The notes under the pieces are model-generated. The model made no database searches, was not told where the DNA came from, and saw only the letters and a list, made by a program, of their open reading frames with translations. 64,000 bases of DNA. It comes from Syncephalastrum monosporum B8922 (Eukaryota > Mucoromycota > Mucoromycetes > Mucorales > Syncephalastraceae). Shown one piece after another: positions 29,942 through 41,356 of the stretch. The position numbers and the translations under genes are program-made. The stretch's first letter is position 1; the number at the start of each line of letters is the position of its first letter. Where the stretch lies: NCBI GenBank assembly GCA_000697355.1, contig JNEN01001259.1, positions 169,221-233,220 on the forward strand. Reading direction: 5' to 3'.

Positions 29942-31636
29942 ATGGGGCCATCCGTCACAGATACAAATAGCTGTCTGTCAAATGCTTCCGCGGGAGCGGG
30001 GACAGAAGACGAAGGCGCGCTGGTGAAGCGCGTGCACAGCCTACAAAAGAGAACGGAGCCAGAGCCTGGAGACATGCTCTATCAAAAAAAGAACAATACC
30101 TTTGAAGTCGTAACACAGCCGGCGTCACCCATGGCTGGCGAGCCAGATACACTTTGTACACCTGCGTCCGAATACGACAACATCAATATCTTGTCCCCTG
30201 ATACCATACCTAGCGCCGCCACGATATCAGCCAAAGAAGTCAAGAGTCAGACGTCCTCCTCCAAGGACGGTCAGACGACGCCGTCCCAATTCGTGTTCGA
30301 CAAGCCGCAATACGATCAGCAGTTCATGCAAACCCATTTTCACCATGCACCTAAAAAGAGAGACCCGCATCACCGCAAGCTCTTTGTCGGTCTGCGCCGC
30401 ATGTTCCAAACCCACCGGTCGTATTCCAGCAGCAGTGAAGGATTACCCACTTTGTCCGTGACGTCGCCTGCTGCGACATCGACCGACGAAGACCCTCTCA
30501 GCACTTCGAATGGCTCGCATGCACTGGGGCGAGGGTCGGGGGCACGCTCGCCTTTCGCGAACGACTTTAATCGCGACCTCAGTGGTAAGTACGGCAAGTG
30601 GGGCCAGTTTGTCGGGAAGGGTTCGGGCGGATCTGTGCGACTGATCCGTCGCAGTACCGACCGCAAGACGTTCGCTGTCAAGCAGTTCTCGCGGCGCGGC
30701 GTCAAGGATAACGAGAAGGAGCACATCAAGAAGCTGACAGCCGAGTTTTGCATTGGGTCGACGCTGCACCACCCGAACGTGATTGAGACTTTGGACATGG
30801 TCCGCGAGGGCTCGCAGTTCTATCTCATCATGGAATATGCGCCCAACGACTTGTTCACTATCGTGATGAGCCAAAAGATGACGCCGGATGAGATTGCGTG
30901 CTGCTGGCGCCAGATGCTCGAGGGTGTATCCTATCTGCACGACACGATGGGCATCGCTCACAGGGACCTCAAGCTCGACAACATTGTGCTGGACGCGCGT
31001 GGCATTGTCAAATTGATCGACTTTGGCTGTGCTACTGTGTTTCGCTACCCATACGCGTCCCAGACCGTGCAACTCTGCCGAGGCCTGCTCGGGTCTGATC
31101 CGTACATCTCGCCTGAACAGTTTTCATCCTCAGAGAAATATGACCCGCGCAAGGCCGACGTCTGGTCCTGCGGCATTATCCTCATTTGCATGATCCTCGC
31201 TCGTTTCCCCTGGCGTTACGCCAAGCCGAACGAGCAGCCGTTTGTCGACTTTTGCACGCAGTACGACACACCCCGCACGATCAGGCTCCTACGTGCGCTG
31301 CCGCGTCATACTCGCCCAGTTTTGCACCGCATGCTCCACCCGGAGCCACAAGAGCGATGCCTTATCTCGGATATCCTGGAGGGGGACGACTGGGTCTCGC
31401 GTATCGAGTATTGTCGTCCAGGTGCGCCGTGTCCCGAAGGATCCCATACACATCATTTGACCGAGGCGGCTGGAGACCCCCTCTACAACACGGTGAGTTT
31501 GGAGAACGAAACGCCTAAGCGAATTTCGGGGTTGGTGAGCCGCGAAATCGAATGGGAGCAGCAGTATCACGAGCAACGGCAGGAGGAAGCACGACGCCGT
31601 CAACGCAAGCGAGAATCGAGTCCTCTCGTATCTTGA
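29942..31636 (+). CDS. Ser/Thr protein kinase, Hal4/Sat4 (NPR/HAL) family
   Basis: Intronless, 564 residues from the ATG at 29942. The N-terminal 210 residues are disordered and Ser/Thr/Pro-rich; the kinase domain runs from about residue 217 to 490. Visible elements are the glycine loop GKGSGGSV, the AVKQF lysine, HRDLKLDN, IDFG in place of the usual DFG context, and PYISPEQF in place of APE. The C-terminus is basic and Glu/Arg-rich. The sequence around CRGLLGSDPYISPEQF and ADVWSCGIIL is typical of the fungal HAL4/SAT4 and NPR1 kinases, which regulate nutrient and potassium transporters at the plasma membrane. The exact orthologue is not resolved. Confidence 0.9.
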   Translation: MGPSVTDTNSCLSNASAGAGTEDEGALVKRVHSLQKRTEPEPGDMLYQKKNNTFEVVTQPASPMAGEPDTLCTPASEYDNINILSPDTIPSAATISAKEVKSQTSSSKDGQTTPSQFVFDKPQYDQQFMQTHFHHAPKKRDPHHRKLFVGLRRMFQTHRSYSSSSEGLPTLSVTSPAATSTDEDPLSTSNGSHALGRGSGARSPFANDFNRDLSGKYGKWGQFVGKGSGGSVRLIRRSTDRKTFAVKQFSRRGVKDNEKEHIKKLTAEFCIGSTLHHPNVIETLDMVREGSQFYLIMEYAPNDLFTIVMSQKMTPDEIACCWRQMLEGVSYLHDTMGIAHRDLKLDNIVLDARGIVKLIDFGCATVFRYPYASQTVQLCRGLLGSDPYISPEQFSSSEKYDPRKADVWSCGIILICMILARFPWRYAKPNEQPFVDFCTQYDTPRTIRLLRALPRHTRPVLHRMLHPEPQERCLISDILEGDDWVSRIEYCRPGAPCPEGSHTHHLTEAAGDPLYNTVSLENETPKRISGLVSREIEWEQQYHEQRQEEARRRQRKRESSPLVS

Positions 31637-32372
31637 ACGTATGAAATGGGGGCTCCTGTGATAGAAAAGATGCTGTACTGCCCTTGGTGACGTTTTTTTC
31701 CCTACCATTGCCTTTTCCGTTTGTAGTCACTAGTCGTGCTAAGTCAGGCACAGCCACTCCTCCGTTGCCATTCGCACAGACCCTTACCTTAAAATTTAAT
31801 CTTTCATTATTGTAGATAAAAAGCATTGTACCCTTACTGAGGAAAGTACGCAACGATACATCCAGCACCGGACCTCTCTCAACCTGCTTCGCGACTTTGA
31901 GCTATGGAAAGAGCAATATAGTGCTATTCACCATTTTGCTCACCATGTGTAAATGCTCATAAGATAGTACTCTAGCTTATGGATCTGGTGCTTTGACGCG
32001 TTCAGCACCCAACGTGGACAGGTACGGCATTGACTCCAAATATTTTAACTCTAGTTTTCCCTTTAAAAGGGTCGGTCTGCCTTTATCGAGGCTACAATCA
32101 TTTATAGTACAGTTCGCGCTGCAGCTTTGCGCGAAGCCGATCTGCATAAATGTACTTTTCGTTTTGTATTGGCAGAAAGAACATTGGTTTGGATGCCCAC
32201 TCTATCGCGCAATCTCGGTTTTCACACGTTACGCATTCCCAGTAGTGAGGTGCTGTTCTTTAAAATGATTTCAAAGTAGAAGAAAAGAAGAGTAACTCTG
32301 GTTTATTCAACGACAATCTATATCACAACCGTAAAATCTAATTAGCCATAGTTTTGCCCTCCATCCATGACT
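31637..32372. other. Intergenic stretch with one coding-like open segment
   Basis: This 0.74 kb lies between the convergent kinase and alcohol dehydrogenase genes. The plus strand at 31816-31952 follows a good acceptor-like sequence (TTATTGTAG) and stays open to a TAA, with a protein-like but unrecognised composition. No upstream exon partner could be found, so it is not called as a gene. Confidence 0.35.
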
Positions 32373-33685
32373 CTAGTTCTTGACAAGCACAGCACGGTAG
32401 CGCAGTTTGTTTGCTTCGCACTCCTCGGCCGCCTTTTCGAGTCCTTCCACGGTCTATTTCGGGTGCACAGATGATGATGAGACATCTTCTTTTGACACTT
32501 GTTACTTCGACTTACGAAGGGGAATTCAACAATGGCCGGCTTGATTTGATGACGTGCGGCAAACTCAAGCATAAGTTGAACACTGTATCTGCCACCGAGG
32601 ATGGAGCCCTTGAAGGTACGCTGTTCTGCGAGAAAGGGGACGACTTGCTTGAACTCGATGGGGCCGTTTTTGAGTCCAATCAGCAAGAAGGATCCGTTTC
32701 TGATATCGTGGATATGTTGAGTTTGCCTTGTCATGTCCATGGAATATATAAACTTACCGATCCAGAAGATCCATATATTTGTCATACGGCAAGTCGACAC
32801 TCACGGTATCAAGAATCAGGTCGAACTTGCGGCCTTTGTATTCCGTATCCTCAAAATCCTTGGAGCTCAAGAACTCGTTGGCGCCAAACTTGAGACACTC
32901 CTCTTTCTTGTTCTGTAGGGAATAGGTGAGAAAAATGACTTTGTAGAAGATAGCGACCTACAGGGCTATGGGAGATGGCAGTGACGTGGAAGCCCCACGC
33001 ATGTGCGAATTGGAGGGCCAAGTGGCCCAGTCCACCAATACCGACGACCGCGACGCGAGCAGTGGGCGGTAACTTGGCCTGGTACAATGAGTTGAACACA
33101 GTGATGCCGGCGCACATGAGAGGTGCGGCTTCTTTGGCGGACAGGCCTTCAGGCACAGCGTACACGAAGCTGCATATGGCAAGCTTGCAGATCAGTGGGT
33201 CTGTGTATGTGTGTGTGTGTGTATTCGTGTGACACGTACCGAGCTTTGCAAACAGCAGCCTCAGCGAAGCCATTGTTTCCGCCTTCAGGGAACATGACCC
33301 TCTTCTCACACATGATGTCCTGTCCGGAGATACACTGGCGGCAGTCGAGGCAAGCGTCGCGCAGGTATGAGAAGCTTTAGATCAAGAAATGTTTCGTCAG
33401 AGAAAAGGAGAACCAATGGCCACTTCTCGCAGACACGTACCCCACAAGGTCACCGACCTTGAATTTCGTGACACCTTTGCCGAGCTCCTTTACGCGTCCA
33501 ACAGGCTCGTGGCCAAGTACGAGGCCAGCCTGCTGGCTGAAGATGACATCGCTGTGACAGACACCGCACGCTTCGATTTCAATGAACACCTCGTCATCTT
33601 TGAGAGGCGGGGCCTCATAAGTAATTTCCTTGAATTTGCCAGGCTTGTCGGTAGTTTCTAAAGCTTTGATCTTGTAGCCTTCCAT
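32373..33685 (-). CDS. Zinc-dependent alcohol dehydrogenase (MDR family)
   Basis: Six exons (33685-33441, 33374-33240, 33169-32962, 32912-32758, 32699-32516, 32453-32373) encode 335 residues. The catalytic zinc site is seen in GVCHSD and GHEPVG, the structural zinc site in the four cysteines of [15 protein letters not shown] (spacing shortened), and the cofactor site in [11 protein letters not shown]. Sequence type is closest to the NADP-preferring cinnamyl-alcohol/ADH6-like and bacterial AdhA-like enzymes. The loop between CHSD and GHE is 11 residues, about six fewer than usual, which would trim the substrate pocket. The start is the first ATG, and a TATA box lies just upstream. Confidence 0.92.
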
Positions 33686-33736
33686 GGTTTGGATGAATTG
33701 TAAAAATTACAAAGAAGGGTGCAATATGTGCGATTG

Positions 33737-33744
33737 TATTTATA
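33737..33744 (-). promoter_or_regulatory. Probable TATA box of the alcohol dehydrogenase gene
   Basis: TATAAATA on the minus strand, 52-59 bp upstream of the ATG. This implies a very short 5' leader of roughly 20-30 nt. Confidence 0.5.
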
Positions 33745-34655
33745 CTCGATTACATGGAAGTATCCCCGACAAATGTGCTCCGCAGACTCGGAATCTGCTA
33801 GTATGTTGTTTTCTGGATTTGTAATTGAAAGCATAAGCGATTTTGGACGGCCCTGCGCGCAAAGGATGACCGGGTTCAGAGCATGTACAAGAAGAGAAAC
33901 CTTTGCGCAATGGAAGTCCATTTGTGGTAATGTGTGTCAAAGTAATGACGACGCAGGTAGCAAATTTTCTAATTCAGGCAATACGGAGTTCAGCGAACAA
34001 GGTCGGCCTTGACTTCCAGAAATCACGAAGCGAAAATGGAAAAACATGACGCGTACACGTACAATACAAGAGCACTGTTATTTCTTGCTTTGGCTGTGTG
34101 CTGATGAATAATATAGTCTCCTATATAGTAGCTATTCTATGGAATTCTGTCCCGAAAGCGACTCTCGTGGACTTATAACGCCTTTTTTTTTTTACATATA
34201 CGTATCTCGTTGATATTGTTGTATGCCTGAGGCCAACAGTAACTGCATTTTATACACAGCAATGGAAAGAAGCAATGAGTAAATAATATAAATGTGATGA
34301 GAGCCTGCTCCTATATACCTCAATGATCGTCTTCTTTATTTCCCTAGCGAAGCGCGTGTGCGCCCGGGTGTTGGCGTTGTATGATTTTAGTAGTCTCCAT
34401 GTGCTTTGACCGAGACCATAGATGTGCGGGTATGTTTATAGCGTGATTTTCGTCCGAATCTCTTTTTGTGGTCGTCCTGCTCTTTGGTTCAAATGGCGTC
34501 TCACTGTCCAAAGCGAGGCATACGTGCTGTTCATCTTTTGCGGTCGACCCTGTGGTGGCCTGGATCATGCCCTTCATCATTGCATGCAGTACTGTCGGTC
34601 CCTGCTATATGTATGCCTTATAGCATGATATTGGTGACCCGGATAATGGCGTTGC

Positions 34656-34880
34656 TTACTGTCCTTCATACGTACTCTTCTGTGTATACATGCTAAAAAT
34701 GAGCAGGGGAGCTCCAATTTTTTCTGACATGTCAAAGAAGGCGCAACAGACGTCCACAAAGATCATGTCCACATTTTCTTGTTTCAGGCGAAGTAACAAG
34801 TCGACGTCATCTTCGTCTTCGTCTTCGTAAGTCTTAGCTTTTGTGGCGTGATAATGGAGGTTTTTGATCCCCCATGATTG
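34656..34880 (-). pseudogene. Isolated coding-like fragment, faintly glycosyltransferase-like
   Basis: The minus strand stays open for about 70 codons, without an initial ATG, to a TAA at 34656. The segment VDMIFVDVCCAFFDMSEKIG resembles the 'D-x-I-x-x-D...A-x-x-x-A-x-K-x-x-I-P' pattern at the end of the N-terminal half of GT1 glycosyltransferases, preceded by an acidic DEDEDD run. No matching upstream or downstream exon was found. It could be a gene remnant or chance; the family suggestion is weak. Confidence 0.2.
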
Positions 34881-35562
34881 ATATGTAAAAGGGAGAATTG
34901 GATATGATGTGGTGTGAGCACGGATAGAGTAGCGTAAGGCAGGAGGAGAGAACGAAGAGAAAAGTGAAGCTAAAGCGGAAGAGAAGAGAAGAGATAAAGC
35001 GGACTACACCCACCCATATTGTGGTCGTTCTCATATTCTCCTCATGAATCATATAATATCACACAGTCGAGTGTGTCAGGCTCAAACAATGATACATAGC
35101 AGCGTATCACACGAATTTTAATGACCCACCTAGAGAAGCTGCATATAACTTCCCGGTACCAGTTCTTCTCGACTTGTATCTGCAGTTTCCACTATTGTCT
35201 CGGTCGGCACAACGTTCTCAGAAGGTATTGCAAACATAAACTACGTGCACGGTCGATAGGTGGATTGCCCAGAGAATGAGTATGAACCACCCATCAGATA
35301 GCTGGCTCGAGCGATATGCCCGTATAATTTCACATTATTATCGCCCTGTATAGCTGAGCATTGTTTCAGCGGATAATAGCGTGATGAAAGTAGGATAATG
35401 CCAGAGAAAAGACGAAGACGTGAAGTCGACATCTCAAATCTCGCACTTTGCTACTGTTGACCATTTTGCATTAACGGACTCCGCGTATGTCATAAACGGA
35501 TCTTTCATTTCTATTTTACCTTTTTTATTATATTCATACGTCCCCTTCCTTTCCACTCTCTA

Positions 35563-36359
35563 ATGTATACGTTACTTTCTGGATTTTACCAGTATCTGAC
35601 TCGGAAAGAAGAATACTACGTCCTTATCATCGGCCTTGACAATGCAGGCAAAACTGTACGTTGCATCAACGCAATCCTTCCCATCCCTTTACTCATCTTG
35701 CATTCTCCACTGTAGACACTTTTAGAACGCATAAAGTCCCTGTTCTCCGGGGTGACGGGCTTACCACCAGACAAGATTGCGCCCACTGTGGGGCTGAACA
35801 GTAAGTTTTTTTCTTCTTTTAAAGAACGTTTTGTGTTAGATTGACAGTCTTCTTTGTCCAGTCGGCCGCGTCGATATAAAGTCATCACGAATCAACTTTT
35901 GGGATCTCGGAGGGCAACGCGATTTGCGGACGATTTGGGAGCGGTATTACACAGAGTGTCACGGCATTGTTTTTGTGGTCGACTCGACGGACAGTCGGCG
36001 GCTAGAAGAATGCAAAGATACCTTTGGTAAGATAGAGAAGTTGGAAGAAGTATGCATGATATCGAAGAGAAGCCTAAATAACTCAACCCAATATTTCTTT
36101 GATAGAAAATATGATTACCAACGACGGTGTAGAGGGTGTTCCTGTCTTGATGCTGGCCAACAAACAGGACGTGGAGGGTGCACTCCGGGTGGAGGAGATC
36201 AAAGAAGTATTCAACAAGATTGCCGTCAAGCTGGGTGCACGTGATTCGCGTGTGCTGCCCATCAGTGCTCTGGAAGGCGACGGCGTACGGGAAGCCGTCG
36301 ACTGGCTTATGGTTCGTTTGCAACGTAACAAGATGACGCGACCCCCCGTTTCACGTTAG
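35563..36359 (+). CDS. ARL3: ARF-related small GTPase, Arfrp1/Arl3 type
   Basis: Four exons (35563-35655, 35716-35800, 35862-36026, 36106-36359) encode 198 residues. GTPase motifs are GLDNAGKT (P-loop), T of APTVGLN (switch I), WDLGGQ (switch II), NKQD and ISAL. The interswitch and the insert GLPPDKI before PTVGLN are typical of Arfrp1 (yeast Arl3), which acts at the trans-Golgi in recruiting Arl1 and GRIP-domain tethers. Like Arfrp1, it lacks the myristoylated Gly2 of Arf; the N-terminus starts M-Y-T-L-L and would be acetylated. It is convergent with aconitase (167 bp apart). Confidence 0.93.
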
Positions 36360-36526
36360 CAGTATCATGATATAAGCACATACACGACCCTATCTAACTT
36401 TATATAAACACGTACTTGACATGCACTTGTACACGCACTTAATATCCAACACTTGCATGAAATGAATGGGGAAAAAGACCTCTTTCTTTTTTTTATTTAT
36501 TTACAATGGATGCAAAATGAAAAGCT

Positions 36527-39270
36527 TTACTGGGAAGCGACCTTCTCGCGCATGAGGTTAAGGGCGGAACCGGCCTTGAACCAGGCGATCTGGCCAGGGT
36601 TGAAGGAGTGGTTCAGGGTGATGTCGTCGTACTTGCCGTCGGCGTGGTGGGCGCGGAGAGTAAGGGGCTTGCCCTCCTGGAAGTCGGTGAGGCCGAGGAT
36701 GTCGATCTTGTCGGTGGGCTGAACCTTGTCGTAGTCGGCAGGGTTGGCGAAGGTGAGGGGAAGCATACCCTGCTTCTTCAGGTTGGTCTCGTGAATACGA
36801 GCGAACGACTTGGTGATGATGGCAGCACCGTTCAGGTAGCGGGGCTCAAGAGCAGCGTGCTCACGCGAAGAGCCCTCACCGTAGTTCTCGTCACCAATGA
36901 CGACCCACTTGACACCACGGGCCTTGTAGTCACGGGCGACATCGGGGACACCGCCGTACTCACCAGTGAAGGTGTTCTTGATCTTGTTGGCCTCGTTGTT
37001 CTCAATGTTGATGGCACCGATCAACATGTTGTTCGAGATGTTGTCCAAGTGGCCACGGTACTTGAGCCAGGGACCGGCCATCGAAATGTGATCGGTCGTG
37101 CACTTGCCCTTGACCTTGATCAGGACGGGGATCTCCTTGATGTCCTTACCATCCCACTTCTCGAAGGGCTTCAGAAGCTGAAGACGGTTGGAGTCGGGGG
37201 AGACAGCAACGTTGACCTGGCTGCGGTCGGCGGGGGGAGCCTGGTAGGTGTTCTCACCGGCGTCGTAGCCCTTGCCGGGAAGTTCGTCACCAGTGGGGGG
37301 CTGGAGCTTGAAGGGCTTGCCGTCAGCACCAGTGAGGGTGTCGGTCATGGGGTTGAAGCACATGTCACCAGCGATGGCCATGGCAGTGGTGATCTCGGGC
37401 GAGGCAACGAACGAGTGGGTAGCGGGGTTGGCATCGTTACGGCCAGTGAAGTTACGGTTGTAGGAGGTGATGATGGAGTTCTTGTCACCCTTCTTGACGT
37501 CCTGACGGTCCCACTGACCAATGCAGGGACCGCAAGCGTTGGCGAGCACAACACCGCCGGCCTTGGTCAGGATGTCCATGATACCGTCACGCTCGATGGT
37601 GGCACGGATCTGTTCCGAACCGGGAGTGATGGTGTACTGAGCCTTGGTCTTGATACCGTGGTCCATGGCCTGCTTGGCGAGCGAGGCGGAACGGGCCATG
37701 TCCTCGTAGGACGAGTTGGTGCACGAACCGATCAGACCGACCTTCATCTCACGGGGCCAGTCGTTCTCAATGACGGCATCCTTGAACTTAGAAAGGGGAG
37801 TGCAAAGATCGGGAGTGAAGGGACCGTTGATGTGGGGCTCAAGCTTGTCAAGGTCGATCTCGATCAGCTCATCGTACTGAGCGTTCTCATCGGCCTTCAG
37901 GTTGTGCTGGAACTGCTCAGCGTACTTGGCAATGTCGGGACGGTTGGTAGCACGGAGGTAGTCACCCATGCGGTGGTTGAAGGGGAACATGGAGGTGGTG
38001 GCACCAATCTATGTGTGGAGTAAATGTTAGTTTATCAGAACGTTACACGTGTTATCAAATTCTGTCATGTTTACCTCAGCACCCATGTTACTGTACGATG
38101 CAAATCAAATTAAGGAGAAAAAGAAATAAAAAGAATTAGCCACCAATATTGATATGTTACGCCACAAGCGTAATTATGCTAGCATGAGTAAACTTACCAG
38201 ATGGTACCCATACCAGTGCACGACAGGGAGTCGACACCAGGACCGAAGTACTCAACGATGGCACCAGTACCACCCTTGACGGTGAGGATACCGGCGACCT
38301 TCAGGATAACGTCCTTGGGAGAGGTCCAGCCAGACAGGTTACCGGTCAGCTTGACACCAATGACCTTGGGGCACTTGAGCTCCCAGGGAATGTCGGCCAT
38401 GACGTCAACGGCATCAGCACCACCGACACCGATGGCAACCATACCAAGACCACCAGCGTTAGGAGTGTGCGAGTCAGTACCGATCATAAGACCACCGGGG
38501 AAAGCATAGTTCTCCAGAATGATCTGATGAATAATACCGGAGCCAGGGCGCCAGAAACCAATGCCGTACTTGGCGGAGGCAGTGGCCAAGAAGTCGTAGA
38601 CCTCCTTGTTGATATCGATGGCGCGGGCCAAATCCTTGACACCACCCACCTGGGCCTGAATCAAATGGTCACAGTGGACAGTGGTGGGAACAGCGACGGT
38701 GGGGAGACCGGCCGACATGAACTGCAACAGAGCCATCTGAGCAGTCGCGTCTTGGCAAGCAACACGGTCGGGGCGGAGCTTGAGGTAAGACTGACCACGG
38801 ACAATGTCCTGGTTGACAGGGTCATCCAAATGGCCATACACGACCTTCTCGGAGAGGGTCAGAGGGCGGTTCAATCTATGAAATTAGGACACGTCAGTAT
38901 TGTGTTGTTTTGAGATATTATTGACGGGAAAATAAGGGGTGTAGGCGCAAACTTTTGTTGGCTGCGTCTTTGTTTTGCTTACCTCTTGCGAACGACTTCC
39001 AGGTTGTCCTCAATTCTCTGGTAGTTGATGTACTTGTCCTTCTCAAGGTTGGACATGGAGACCTTCTGGCTGGCCCAAGCGCCAGCAGCCTGAGCGTAGG
39101 AGCGGGAAGGAACCGACTTCACAGCGGGGGCAACCGCCTACATGAACAACCAAAAGATACGCGTGTAAGTGAAATGCAGGATAGTATAAGCGCGCGTGTG
39201 TGGGTTTTGTATGACGCTTGGTATCTTCGTTTACCTTGGCGGCCCGCATAAAGGCATTGGTAGACAGCAT
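36527..39270 (-). CDS. ACO1: Mitochondrial aconitase (aconitate hydratase)
   Basis: Five exons (39270-39235, 39137-38983, 38875-38198, 38090-38075, 38008-36527) encode 788 residues. A basic mitochondrial presequence is spread over exons 1 and 2 ([20 protein letters not shown]). The iron-sulfur ligand cysteines are visible in DSLSC, and in [11 protein letters not shown]; substrate-site residues lie in TDSHTPN and GSSREHAA. The enzyme isomerises citrate to isocitrate in the TCA cycle. Exon 4 is only 16 nt and is required to keep the frame across C-N-M-G-A-E-I-G. Codon use is strongly biased to C/G-ending codons, as expected for a highly expressed gene. Confidence 0.97.
38075..38090 (-). other. 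ACO1: 16-nt microexon of aconitase
   Basis: Flanked by CAG on its 5' side and GTAAAC on its 3' side, this exon encodes the end of Cys plus N-M-G-A-E. Skipping it would shift the frame. The encoded residues match the universally conserved aconitase segment, so the exon is real. Confidence 0.9.
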
Positions 39271-41356
39271 TCTTCGTCAGGCAAGACAAAGAGTCCGGAT
39301 GAAAAAGAGAGAGGGGGGAAAGAAGGTAAGGTGAAGAAAAAAAAAAAGTAAACAAGACGAGCAGCCCCCACTTATGAGGGCGTGATTTAGCGGAATTTCA
39401 AATGGTTGGATGGTCACACAAACGCTGGGCCAAATCCGACATGTGAAGCAAAAGATTTTTCCACTGCCCTCCCCGCGCTTCAACTCATGTTTGGATCAGG
39501 ATGACTTCATTTTTACAAGAATATATCAAAGACACGTCTCAAAAAGTACCGCAGCGGCTGCTTGAAAGGATTTGGGGAGGAGGAAGGTGCGATGATCATT
39601 CTTGATGACCTAAGCGGGATTGACGCAGCTAGGACGGGCCGCGACGTCTTCTTGTGGAAAGCGTAACAGGGCCGGGAAATCTCATTGAAAATCCGTTATG
39701 GGCCACGAAATTTCACAACATCCGACGACTTCTTTAGGCAAATCGTTCAGCCGCGGGCTTCTCTCTCCCCCCTGCATTCGAAAAAGCTTCGCCCACACTC
39801 GCTACATGACACTCCCTATGACTCTTCATTCCCACGCAGACCCTCTTTTCTCTTTCGTCATGTTCCTCATTTCTGTTCAGAGTTAGAGACAGTCGAAAGG
39901 AAAAGCAAAGAACGACCGGCCTCTTTTCACGGCCCTTTCATGCTGTCTCTCTTTCCCGCATGATTGTTTCATACACACATGCACAGTACACTAATCACAA
40001 CACGCGCATACACACATCTTGTCTCCTGCGCCGGGAGTCCTTGCCGACCAAAAATACCCATGCATTACGCGTTACCTTTTTCTCTTTCCATGGTGATCAG
40101 TGCATATTACGATCAACAATACGGGACTCGGCGTGCGTCGTATAACGGAGGCAAGGAAAATAAGGTGTGAAGAACAAGAGAAGAAAAGGGGCCGTGAAAG
40201 CAGGAACGCAGGACCTTTTCGGGCGTCTTTCCCGTTCCTTCGGAGATTCCCTGAACGAAACGCGGCCCGTGTCTTTTTTGTAAACATAGCACATAACCAC
40301 AACGACAGCATAAACAACGGCAACTTCTTATTGACACTTGTGAAAGGTCCACAGCAAATCCTTTCACTGAAGAAACTTCCCGCATCGTGTTGAAATTCAC
40401 GCATTTATGGTTTAACACGGCTTGGAGGTGTATCAGACGTTTAAGGTTTCCAGAAAGATGGTTTTCCATCTGCATTGTCCTACCCAGATTTTTGCCTCGG
40501 TAATCTACCACCTTCTATTTGCGTGTCTAATCTCTCGTCCCTTTTATAGTTTCCGCTTGCCATCACCCTCCCAAAGGAATAAAAGAATTCATATTTGTGG
40601 CATGTCAAATTACTCCTCTATTGTTTTGCATGGTCCATGCGGAGTGCTCGATATGACACATATAACCAGGGTGGTTTCTATGACTACGCATACTTAAATA
40701 CGCAGTTGGGAGGTATTTTCACATGATGCAAATTGCTGTTACTGTTATCAGAGCAGATATTATTATAAAACGAACATGAAGCGGTAAAGTCTGGACAGGA
40801 GCAAAATGCGTATTACTGTTGGATTGTTTACTTTTTACAGCTAAGTTCTGTTATTAGGCATACTCTTCATGTCCAGTTAAAATAATGAGCATGACTAACA
40901 TCCGCATTCTCTTGAATACCTTGGACTTTGTGCCGCACAGGAATTGTACGACGCATTTTCGCGATTGGTAAGGCAGCAAGAGAACGACTTTTGATTCGGG
41001 TAGACAAAATGATTGAATGCAATACAGTATCTGTTCAACCTTTAGTTTAGCGTAACAAAAGTCAAGTTTAAAGGGAATGCTAAGCGTCTTAAAAGATGTC
41101 AAAAGAAATCATGCACTTTCCATCGAGTGAGGCTGATAAAAAGATAAACGAGATAAGTCCAGTGAGTTTTTGTGTGACGTGGCACGATGAGATCATAATG
41201 TTTTTCTCTTTCCTTCGACTATATCCACGTGGCAGCGGCTAAAATTGTCACTTTTAGCATTTAAAAAATTTGTCATCAGCGTGCGCGAGACGGTTTCACT
41301 GTCATGAGGCAACCCCAGGTGTCAAAACGTGATGATGGCTCGCTTTATTAAAATGC

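Larger units (their letters stand above)
33686..35562. other. Gene-poor divergent interval
   Basis: This 1.9 kb separates the alcohol dehydrogenase and Arfrp1 genes. Apart from the TATA box and one open coding-like stretch on the minus strand (listed separately), I see only short, motif-free open frames and AT-rich sequence. Confidence 0.5.

Noticed and set aside
34480..34500. tRNA T-arm-like GGTTCAAAT
   Set aside because: No matching T stem, anticodon arm or acceptor stem could be folded around it.
36608..38023. 471-codon open frame on the plus strand
   Set aside because: It is the antisense shadow of aconitase exon 5; its product is a repetitive Val/Gly/Asp-rich reading with no domain.
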